Assembly (NCBI GenBank): GCA_020721005.1
Contig: DYNP01000007.1
Coordinates: 62,001 to 126,000 of the forward strand
Direction of reading: 5' to 3'
DNA: 64,000 nucleotides
Source of the DNA: Thiomargarita sp.
Lineage (GTDB): Bacteria; Pseudomonadota; Gammaproteobacteria; Beggiatoales; Beggiatoaceae
Shown here: piece by piece, positions 30,214 to 39,500 of the stretch
Layout: each line of letters starts with the position of its first letter
Numbering within the stretch: position 1 is the first letter of the stretch
The notes under the pieces: model-generated
What the model was told of the DNA's origin: nothing
The model's database searches: none
What the model saw: only the letters and a program-made list of their open reading frames with translations
Program-made: the position numbers and the translations under genes

Positions 30214-30984
30214 CTACCGGATATAGGGATAAACACTCACATAAGTTCTATTCCAACCACAAGACCAAACTGAAGAGGAAGTTTTGCCCCATTTCCCGTT
30301 GTTGACCGCCTCTATATAAACATCTCCACATACGCCGTTAATATTAACATCAAAGTTACCATAAGCATCCGCTGTTGCTGCTCCTACATAAGCCCAGTAA
30401 CCGTCCCAAACCCAGAAATGGACAGCGGCATAGCTGGAATTTCTCCAGCAGTTCCACGAACATCCATAAAGATATTCTTGGACGTTGCCATAAACACGCA
30501 GATAGCCAAACGCACGATCATCGCTGGCACTGGCTTCAGCGGTCAGTTTTTCTGAATCCAAAGTGGCAGACAATTCGTTATTGCCATAAAGGAGTCCGAA
30601 TTTATGTTGGCCTGGGAGTTGGTCGTTGGGAATTTTGACGGTGAGATTGAAACCATCGTCTCTGGATACGATTTCGATCGTGCCATCGGTTTCAAATTGC
30701 TTCATGGCGTCGCTGATATCAGTGCCATCAAAAGTGAATCCTTTGACCTCTTCGAGTTTGAGACCATCAACCTTGATGATGATGAAGTTCTCATCAGAGA
30801 GGTAATAGCTAATCTTGGGGGGGCCACTGTATTTGGCATCCGTTTGGTCTGTGGGAACTCCCTCTATTGGAGTACTGGCATTCGGATCCAAGTCCGAAGG
30901 GACATCCTGTGCCCAAAGAGTCGAATGGAATTGAGTTAACAAAAGGCCTAATGTTGCCGTTGCTAGAAATTTAGATAAGCGCAT
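30214..30984 (-). CDS. Small secreted protein of unknown function
   Basis: The 256-residue product starts with a signal peptide ('MRLSKFLATATLGLLL', cleavage near 'LWAQD'), followed by an acidic segment, a beta-rich middle and a C-terminal domain rich in tryptophan, tyrosine and four cysteines ('YGCSWNCW', 'GVCGD', 'SVWSCGW'), likely disulfide-bonded. I recognise no family. The ATG has 'AGAGGA' 10 bases upstream. About 90 bases of the start region, including the signal-peptide coding sequence, are repeated just upstream in a diverged copy. Its position inside the secreted peptidase cluster suggests a surface or periplasmic partner. Confidence 0.75.
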   Translation of the reverse strand: MRLSKFLATATLGLLLTQFHSTLWAQDVPSDLDPNASTPIEGVPTDQTDAKYSGPPKISYYLSDENFIIIKVDGLKLEEVKGFTFDGTDISDAMKQFETDGTIEIVSRDDGFNLTVKIPNDQLPGQHKFGLLYGNNELSATLDSEKLTAEASASDDRAFGYLRVYGNVQEYLYGCSWNCWRNSSYAAVHFWVWDGYWAYVGAATADAYGNFDVNINGVCGDVYIEAVNNGKWGKTSSSVWSCGWNRTYVSVYPYIR

Positions 30985-31108
30985 AACTTTAGAGTCCTCT
31001 AAGTTTGTGATGAGTGGAAGAGAATTGAGTTAATAAAAGGCTTAGGTGTTGCCAGAAGCCCAGATAGGCACATAATTTAAAATCCTCATAGGTTTGTTAT
31101 GAATGAAG
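30928..31108 (-). repeat. Diverged tandem duplication of a gene start
   Basis: Bases about 30928-31020 (signal-peptide codons, ATG and Shine-Dalgarno of the 256-residue gene) are repeated at about 31021-31108 with perhaps three quarters identity. Both copies start with 'GAATTGAGTTAA' on the plus strand. The upstream copy keeps an ATG with 'GAGGA' before it but would encode only a 24-residue peptide, so it is a decayed leader. Confidence 0.6.
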
Positions 31109-31210
31109 TAGCTAAAGTCGAGTAAGATAGTCCTACCAGAATGAGTTGTGTTGCAAAAACAATTGAAATTAATAAGTTGCGAGTTCTATGAAAATGACAT
31201 TTATCCTCAG

Positions 31211-32914
31211 TTATTGTACCACTTTGAAACATTTTTCATGGGTCACCCATCGTTTTTGATTCGTCAATACATTTTCTTGAGTTGGTGACAAGATTCCCAA
31301 TAGACAATATTGACCTGGTGTCAATCCCACTGGCAGTATCAAATCTAATACCGTCATCGAGTCACCTAATCGCCTATCCACCTCCCATTTGGAAGGTTGG
31401 TTTAGAGGAGCAAATTGATTTAATTGGGTCAATGCAACAAATTGAGGTGAAGGGTCGTCGGAGGGCAAAATAATGGCCACATACAAATCCATTTCCCAAC
31501 TTAACTGTTCTAACACCTCGGCTTTAAATAACTCACCGATTTGATAAACATCCTTCTCCGAAGCTACTTGAATATTCGCCTGGAAAGGAACCTCACTTCC
31601 TATCACTTGTAGTTTCAGGGGATGATTACTGCCAGTTTGTCCCTGCTGATCTATCGCATATAAAGTAACTTCATACTCACTGGGATAAACGATCTCACCC
31701 CAAAGTCCCTCCCACAAATTGGCTTCTGATGTTAATGACAAATTTATCCTTTGCGAAAGACGTGAAGGCCCTGTCTTGTCCAACAACATCTTTAACTCCG
31801 CCCACACTTGTTGCATTTCCCCACTCTAAGCGATGACTTTAGCACGTAAAGACAGTGATGTTCCCAAAATTATTCTGGGTGTTAAGAACACTTTGGATAA
31901 CCACTGACCATCTTGGTTGCTAGAAACACCGTCTCCATTGTCGTCCAACTGCGGCTGTTGTGACTGATAGTTTTTAGAATTGAGTTGAAAAGCTTCCCCA
32001 AATGAACTGCTTTGTAAACCTTTACTACCTGACACCAGAAACTCACTGAAACCTTTAAGTATGGCACCATTTTTATCATCACGACTGAACTGTGCCTCTA
32101 ATTCTGCCGCAGTACTACTGATAATCCCCCGTTGCGCCGCCGCCAGAGATTTCAACAAGGAGCCACTGTAGGAGGCATCCATCACCAATACCACCGAATT
32201 ACCCGTCATATTTTGATAATCATCCAGCCACAGTTTCAAGGTACTGGCATCCAACTTCTGGTTGGAATTTAACACCCACTTGTCCTTTTCTCCATGTCCT
32301 GCGATGAAGAAAATATATAATGGTTGTTCCAATTTCCCCAACGTGTTCGCCCAAGCCAGAGCCTCCTGAATATCTGTCGTGACCAAAGGACGCTCTGGGT
32401 CAGGTGCATCAACGATCACATCTCTTTGCCCATCCTCATTGAAATCCATCCAAACGGTGGGTGACAGATAATAAATTTCAGCATCGCTAAAACCTTTGGC
32501 ATATAGACCTCCATAAACATGTTGCGCAATTACTAGAGTTGTCGCCCAATTTGAATTGGCCTCCTCATTTCCACCCCCCAAAATGAGAATAGCAGCGCGA
32601 GAAAAAGTTAAATTAGTTAGAGTAATAGCTGGTACTACCTGAATGTTCAATATACCCAGATTTCCTTCAGCATCCGATACCATAACCACATCAGTACCTT
32701 CTTGAGCAGGTGCAAAATAAATCACTTGTGAACCACTGTCTTGAATTTGGCCATGCGTTGGCGTCCAAACAACCTCACCATAAGTTCCAGAAACTGTTAA
32801 GGTAAGTTGCTCATCTACAGCAACAACAGGTGTGGCAGGTGTAAACATAATCTCCGTGGCCTGAACCATTGATAAGTAACCAATAAACCACAAATTAAAT
32901 AAGTGAAATCGCAT
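31211..32914 (-). pseudogene. Broken caspase-like paralogue (Cys to Ser, in-frame amber stop)
   Basis: The frame from the ATG at 32914 encodes a signal peptide (about 1-19), an Ig-like domain (about 22-95) and a caspase-like domain without propeller repeats. H207 is kept ('FIAGHGEKD'), but the nucleophile position reads serine (S248, codon TCC, in 'VMDASYSG'). The frame then meets a TAG at 31826-31828. The same frame continues beyond it ('..GEMQQVWAELK') with the conserved C-terminal modules and '.TPGQYCLLGILSP', and stops at 31211. Aligned to the two intact paralogues, the stop replaces a single residue with no frameshift. The calcium-loop motif is altered ('DFNEDGQRD'). The gene is therefore doubly damaged, or makes a truncated 362-residue pseudo-peptidase. 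Confidence 0.8.
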
Positions 32915-33274
32915 TATTATTACCCCTTAATCAACTCATTGGTGAGTGAGCAAATTCCAGCTTTCCTGAAGTCTACGTAGGTCGAAATGTGGTATATTTC
33001 CATGAATACTGACAAATTAAACTTGAGAAACTGCAACCTGGCAAGAGTAACAATAAAAAAATTATGTTAAAAAAATTCTTAACCCACACACTTTTTCTTA
33101 ACTGGTTTTACGATCAATCATTTACTGCCACTTCCTATCTCACCTCATTTAAGATAAAATACCAGACTGAATGCCAGTTCATTGACCCTTTACCCAATAA
33201 ATTACCGTAAATTATGTAGGATTATTTTATATAACCACCCTCTTTACTCACCTAAAAAAGTAGATCTCATCGCC
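32915..33274. other. Divergent intergenic region
   Basis: This AT-rich gap separates the broken caspase-like gene (leftward) from the SARP-NACHT gene (rightward) and must hold the promoters of both. I found no convincing -35/-10 pair or long palindrome. A TTG at 33182 opens the NACHT frame earlier but lacks a Shine-Dalgarno sequence. Confidence 0.4.
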
Positions 33275-36200
33275 ATGTTGACCTTAAAAACCTTTGGGGT
33301 TGCTCAACTTTTCATTTCCAACCAAAAACACCCATTTAAAACTGCTTGGCCCTTCACCATAGCAGCATATACCCTTATTGAGCATAATGGACATGCCACT
33401 TATCAACAACTCAAAGACCGCTTTTATCCCAATCAACCTCTCTGTCCGGAAAATTTTAGTCCACTTGCGTGCAGTTTTTATCGAACGCTGTGGAAGGAAA
33501 TTCTCACCGGACCTGAATCTCCAGATTCGCCGCATCCACACTGTCCACCCGTTTCTAATACTCTAAATGCTGATTATTCCCAAAATTCATGGAAAGAAGC
33601 ACTTCAGCAACTGCAACGCTATCAGCTGATCGATTCCTTTGAAATCACAACCACTGCTTATTCCTATATTCCCTCCAAAGAATTCTGTGCCTATTTACAA
33701 AAACTGGGGCTGGGACATGGCACTCAAAAAACCTTAAATGTTAACCTCAGTAATATCAAGAAGAAAGTTGGACAAGAGCATTGTCTGATCGAACAAAGTA
33801 GTGTTAAATTCACCCAATTTGAGATCGACATCGTCGCTTTAGAACAAGCCTTACAAAACTGCAATTTCAACGAAATCAAACGCATTTATACAGGTCCCTT
33901 CCTATCTGATCTTGAAAAAGAAATACGCAAAGGAGTGTGGATGCCGCCCCTGTTGCTCGACTGGATTTGGAATAAACGGCAATATTTTGCTCAGCAAATA
34001 TCAGACAGTCTCGATATTTTATTGAAGGATTTCCCAGAGCAAAGCACTGAATTAACTCAAGAAATTCAAATGTTTCGTGAACAACATAAACTGTTCTCAA
34101 ATCAACATGTGCAACAACGCTCAACCCCCAACCCTCCAACCCCAACCCCTTCCCAACCAGTGTCCACATTACCCCCGTATTCAGCAACGTTCCCTCATTC
34201 AATTCCCTCAGACAACACCTCAGATTGCCCACAATTACGCATTCATTTATTTCGTAAAATGACTGAAGAATGTGAAATTCGTTTAGACAATATTAGGCAG
34301 CACTGGATTAACCTGCGTGTTTCGGCCAAAAAAACGCGTCTGGACAAACAAACCTCGTTTCTCTTTCAAACTGATCAACTGCTGGATTTTTTAGAAGACT
34401 GTGGCGGATTTGCCGTATTATTGGGGGAGGGGGGAATAGGAAAAAGCATTGCTTTATATGACCTTGCACAACGATTACTTGAACGTGCTAAAACCTCCTG
34501 TACTTTTCCAATTCCACTCATATTCAATTTAGCCAACTGGACAAAAAACCAGTCCCTGCCTGTTTTTTTACAAGAAGAATTGTTGTTAAGATTTGGTTTG
34601 TCTGAAGAAGGGATTGAACAAGAATTTGCCTTATTACTCAAAAACAAAGCCTATATTTTCTTATTGGACGGTTTTGACAATATACCTATTGAATATCGTC
34701 TCGAGGCCTTTTCTAAAATTCAACAATTTATTCAAAAAAAAGGAGAAGTCAATTTGGGAGGCATTTTACTCGCCAGTCGACCGGTTGAGTACTGTCATAC
34801 CAGAGACCTATTTTTGGCTGAAGACACTCAAACTTTCCGATTTTATGGTGAAGTTGCTTTAACAGAATTGGATCAAGAGCATGTGGAAAACTATCTCAAA
34901 AAATATCCAAATTTATCAGTTCAAAAACTGGAACTTCTTTTCCATTCAACGTCCAGCCATCGACTGTTGAACACACCCTTGAGACTGACACTGTTTCTTG
35001 AAAATTTTGACCCCTCTTCCCTTACCGAACATATTGATCACAAAGTAATAGAACAACAACTGATATCCAGCCATGTTAACAAATTACTTGACCGAGCTGA
35101 ACAAGATCATCAGGCACAAAAATCCCCTTACACTCGTGCTCAAGTCAAAACATGGTTACAACAAATTGCTTGCTCAGTTAAAATAGGGGAAACATTTCGC
35201 ACCGAAGCCTTATCCCCTACTATTTTGAACACTCACCTACAACGCCTTTATACAAGATGGTTTGCCTTATTCTTCGGCATGATTTTTGGGTCGATTCATG
35301 GAGCTGCCGGGGGACTTATTTTTGGTAAGCGCATGTCCCAAGAATTTCACCAGGGCTTACCTGCACAATATTACAACAATTCCACACTCAATTTTCTAAA
35401 TGAGACCTTACGCCAATGGATGCAAAGTGATATGGGACTGGAAAAATTATATTTGGTCATCACCTATTCTGCATTTGGTCTACTGTGTGGCACCCTGGCC
35501 AGTATTCTAACGCTTATCCTGTTCAAAAAAATTTTCATCTCTTCTTTCTTATTCATACACTTAACACTGTTTCTCGGTTTGACTGGATTAATTGCAGAAG
35601 GCATGAGTTGGGGTCTGTATATGACATTACTCTATGGTTCTCTTGGTGCATTTTTGGGACAATTTACACAACGTTATGGACACCCTGATCCATTGCAAAT
35701 TGACCTAAGCCAAAACGTTTCCTTGAACTATTCCCTACTTTACAAAAAAATGAAAACATCCTTACCTATTTTCTTAATCATGGCAATTATTGGCGTCCTA
35801 ATTTCACTGCCCTTTACTTTTTCCTCAAAACTCACTGTTTTCGAATTGACAACTCACGGATTATTCATTGGACTCTGCATCACACTGACCCACCTTTTTG
35901 CCACCATCAAAAGGGAAGGAGATTGGTCAAACCGGCTCTTTTTAACACGCCAAAAAATAGGAGCATTGCTCATAACCAATCTTTTAAATTTCCTCATCAT
36001 ATCTTTACTAATAACAACAATCGTTACTTTTTTCGCACACCTTATATTCCGGTTAGACTGGACAGGCAGTTTCAGTCTGGGAATACGTATTGGTGTACCA
36101 ATCGGGCTGATCATCGGTTTTATCGTATGCAAGGGCACGGAAATTCTCAAACACCTGACCCTACGCTGGATAATGTACCAACAAAATCTAGCCCCTTGGC

Positions 36201-36283
36201 GTTACTCTACCTTTTTAAGATACATGACCCAAGTAAACCTCCTGCGATTGGAAGTAGGGGGGGGGGTATGCGTTTCATCATGA
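33275..36283 (+). CDS. SARP/BTAD-NACHT STAND protein with polytopic membrane C-terminus
   Basis: The 1002-residue product combines three parts. The N-terminal ~250 residues resemble a SARP regulator: a winged-helix-like start ('LTLKTFGVAQLF') and a BTAD-type helical region containing 'EIDIVALEQAL' and 'IYTGPFLSDLE'. After a proline-rich linker (about 280-315) comes a NACHT-type NTPase with Walker A 'GEGGIGKS' (384-391) and Walker B 'FLLDGFD' (462-468). From about residue 665 to 960 there are several hydrophobic helices, then a short basic tail. The start is taken at the ATG of 'MLTLKTFG', though without a Shine-Dalgarno sequence. SARP domains usually bind DNA and NACHT modules act as ligand-triggered switches; a membrane-tethered version is unusual. 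It is divergent from the secreted peptidase cluster. Confidence 0.82.
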   Translation: MLTLKTFGVAQLFISNQKHPFKTAWPFTIAAYTLIEHNGHATYQQLKDRFYPNQPLCPENFSPLACSFYRTLWKEILTGPESPDSPHPHCPPVSNTLNADYSQNSWKEALQQLQRYQLIDSFEITTTAYSYIPSKEFCAYLQKLGLGHGTQKTLNVNLSNIKKKVGQEHCLIEQSSVKFTQFEIDIVALEQALQNCNFNEIKRIYTGPFLSDLEKEIRKGVWMPPLLLDWIWNKRQYFAQQISDSLDILLKDFPEQSTELTQEIQMFREQHKLFSNQHVQQRSTPNPPTPTPSQPVSTLPPYSATFPHSIPSDNTSDCPQLRIHLFRKMTEECEIRLDNIRQHWINLRVSAKKTRLDKQTSFLFQTDQLLDFLEDCGGFAVLLGEGGIGKSIALYDLAQRLLERAKTSCTFPIPLIFNLANWTKNQSLPVFLQEELLLRFGLSEEGIEQEFALLLKNKAYIFLLDGFDNIPIEYRLEAFSKIQQFIQKKGEVNLGGILLASRPVEYCHTRDLFLAEDTQTFRFYGEVALTELDQEHVENYLKKYPNLSVQKLELLFHSTSSHRLLNTPLRLTLFLENFDPSSLTEHIDHKVIEQQLISSHVNKLLDRAEQDHQAQKSPYTRAQVKTWLQQIACSVKIGETFRTEALSPTILNTHLQRLYTRWFALFFGMIFGSIHGAAGGLIFGKRMSQEFHQGLPAQYYNNSTLNFLNETLRQWMQSDMGLEKLYLVITYSAFGLLCGTLASILTLILFKKIFISSFLFIHLTLFLGLTGLIAEGMSWGLYMTLLYGSLGAFLGQFTQRYGHPDPLQIDLSQNVSLNYSLLYKKMKTSLPIFLIMAIIGVLISLPFTFSSKLTVFELTTHGLFIGLCITLTHLFATIKREGDWSNRLFLTRQKIGALLITNLLNFLIISLLITTIVTFFAHLIFRLDWTGSFSLGIRIGVPIGLIIGFIVCKGTEILKHLTLRWIMYQQNLAPWRYSTFLRYMTQVNLLRLEVGGGVCVSS

Positions 36284-36419
36284 CACCTTTCAGGAACATA
36301 TTCGAAAATTTGAATTAAAATCAACCAATTCAAATAAACCTCTTGCAAAAGTAAATGATGCAATAAAGATGAGATAGGAAAAAATAAAAGGAAAATCCCC
36401 GTTAGAGTGGAGGCTCTAG

Positions 36420-36530
36420 AAGATAGGTTGGAGTGGAGGCTTTAGCCGGTCAGCCGTAGGCATCACTCCACATACACAAATGGCAAGGGCCGACTGCTGA
36501 CCGGCTAAAGCCTCCACTCCAACCTATCTT
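36420..36530. repeat. Large perfect inverted repeat (35-bp arms)
   Basis: The arms 36420-36454 and 36496-36530 are exact reverse complements around a 41-base loop. A partial direct copy of the arm ('GAGTGGAGGCTCTAG', 36405-36419) precedes the left arm. It sits between the convergent NACHT and yhdP genes, where it could end transcription from both sides, but no T-run is present. Its size and symmetry also fit a dispersed palindromic repeat. The rest of 36284-36599 holds no gene. Confidence 0.75.
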
Positions 36531-36599
36531 AACTGAGGTGCAACTCACAAACAACGCTCACACAATCTACACCGTCTACCAAAACTCTTTATCTATATC

Positions 36600-39500
36600 T
36601 CAATACCGCCTAACTGTAATCTGAGGATCATACCAACTTCCCGTAATCTCATATTCATATCGAAGCAAATGCTCCTTATTTGCCCGCATGATTTGCTGCA
36701 TCACTAAAGCCAATGCCGCTCCTCCACCGCCTCCCAACAAAGCCCCAGCCAATGGCAAAGGATTGGACAAATGGGGAATGACTGTCACCCTCTGCTCATA
36801 ACTCTGATTCATAAAATCAGTCGACCCAACCATCTCAACATACACCAGAGAACTGTTCAACACAAAGCGATCAACCTCAGCCCGACCTTCTTTAATCGTA
36901 AAATAACCCACCACATCCGAAAATCCCAACCCCTTACCCACCACATCCTTAAAATCCAAAGCCAAACGACGCGGCAACGCCTGAATATCAAACAGTCCCA
37001 AAACTCGACCCAACCCAGGCTCCACCACTTTCATCTGCCCTTCCAGCAATAACAAACTGATTCTGCCCTGTAAATTCCGTAAATCCATAGTGTCTGGCGA
37101 CCATTCCAAAGCCACAATCACCTGTCCCAAACGCCCCTCAATTGGTGATTTTTCAAATCCCAAATGCCTAAACATTTCCTCCAAATTTGCACTGTTGAAA
37201 CCCAAATTCACCTGCATCTTCTGCCCATTTTGCCCAATGACCCAATCTATCTGCATGCCCATCTCCAACCCTTTAGTCTGAGAATGCAACATAATCTTTG
37301 ATCCATTCTCCAGTCTGTCACTCGACAAACTGACTTTCCCAAATCGCATAGCCCCCAATCGCAAATCCTGACATTCCAGCGTAAAAATTGGCAACTGTTG
37401 GGGACTGAATGAAAGGGCAGGGACTGTGGACTTTTTGGACAAAGTGGCATTGAATGCTGGCATGGTCAAAGCCAAACGTTTCAACTGCACCTCCAACTGC
37501 CATTGATCAGTGGAAGGGGAACGATGAGCCAACACTTGTCCTTCTAAATGATCGGCAGTCAAAGCCAATTGCCAAGATTGAGCCATCCATTTGCCTTGCA
37601 ACTGTAACCCGGTAAACACTTGAGAAGCCAGCTCAAAACGATGCACTTCAACCTCGATCAGCACAAATTCCTCAGTTCCCAAAAAGCTGCCAACTTCATC
37701 GTTCCCAGTTTGGCCCACCACTTTCTTAGATTGGAATGATTGCCAAGAATCCAACCAAGTGACCAATTTAGGGGTTTGCAACACACTGGACCACTCACTG
37801 CCTGAAAACCCAGCCAAGCGTCCTTTCAAGTCCAAAATTTCTGGTCCCTCGGGCAATGTTGCCAACTCTTGACTGCCCAATAAAATTCCCCCGCGCTTAA
37901 TTTTTTGCTTCTCAAATAAAAATATCCCCTTGAATATGCTGCCATATTCCGCTCGCAAATAAAATTGCTCAACCAATCCAGCGTCCAAAGTCAACTTCAA
38001 TGGTAAACGCTCCTCAGCCACCTTGCCCAAAGGCACTGGCAAGTTGATTCCCATTCCCAATAAATCAGTGCTAAATTCCCAATGATGAAATTCCGCTGGG
38101 GAATGTTGATGATAAATCACCATTTGCAACTGCCAATCAGTTTGACCGAACAAAAAATCATCCACCGGCAAACTGGCTTTGGGACCCAACATATTTGCCA
38201 CAGTCATCAGGGAATGAGCATCCATTTTTCCATTCACAGTTAACGTGGTGCGTTTTTCCAACAATTGGGCTAATAATGACAAAGATACCGGCTGTTTAAG
38301 TGCCTGCCCCTTTAACGTATTAGTTTCTATATGATATTGATCAAAAGACACTTCTCCTGACAACTCAGTAATTGCAATGGGCCAATTTTTAGCTTGCAAA
38401 ACAGCATGTTGCAGCCCCAATTTACCCGAAAATTGACTGTTCCCATGCTTGGACAATGGCAGTTTCAAAAGCAATTCCAAACTCATGTCACCGGTAAAAT
38501 GGTCAATGGTTTCTGACAGATGAATACTTTTTTGCAATGGACTGTGTTGAACAAAATTCAAGCCCTCAGTCACTGTTCCTCGAACCATTCCTTCAATCTC
38601 CAACCACAACAAATCAGCTTTTAAATCAGAGATATGGGCGGTTAAACGTTCGATCTTGGCTCCGGAAATGGTTCCCCGTTGCGCAGTGATCAACAATCCA
38701 CCTTCGGACATGGCCACGGTGGCAGTTAATTGTTGTATGCTTGGCCAGCCTTCTGCATAGTGAAGATCAGTATTCTCAACTTTGGCAGTCAATTGAATTT
38801 GCCCTTCTTTCCACAATTGGGTCAGCGGTCCTTGGACCTTGAGTTGCAATTGGGATAACCATCCTCCTTGAAACGCTTGTTTAAACCAAGCAATTAATTT
38901 ATTTGAAGAATTGTCGGGCAAGTAAGCCAAGATCGGTGCCAATTCCCCAGCGTGTAATTGCAAATTGGCTGTTATCTTGGGAATAGCATTGTCTATGGAA
39001 TTATCCAGTGGCCACTGCAGATGACCGGTGAGGCTTAACTGTCTTTTCAATACTTTAAGTTGTAGAGTTTGAGCAGTCAATTGCCAATGATCTGCTTGCC
39101 GCTGCCAATTGAGTTGAATTTGTAGATCGGTAAGCGGCAAGGTTGTTTGTTTTAATTGAGGTAAGGTTAAGTTGGCAACTCCTTGTTTAATATGTATATT
39201 TCCCTGGTCGGAACTCACCTGAAAATGTCCCTGCAAATGTTCAACACGTCCCTGATCATATTGTAAATAACCTTGTTCCAAACTTCCCTGAGCACTCCAT
39301 TGCCTGCCGATGATTTTCAATTGTCCTTGACGCAATATTCCTCCCCAGTCTTGAATTTCTGATAAGGTCAGATAGGGGTGTAAAATTGCCAATTCTCCCC
39401 GTTGTATGGAAATTGATAACTGGGGTTCGATCTCAGCTTTATTTTTGGAAATTAGGAGGTTACCGACAATTTTGGCTTGTAAACGTGGATCGTTAAGTTG

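Noticed and set aside
31826-31828. Amber codon read as pyrrolysine or recoded
   Set aside because: No sign of a recoding element, and the paralogues have ordinary residues there; a nonsense mutation is simpler. TAG is used as a normal stop at 51845-51847.
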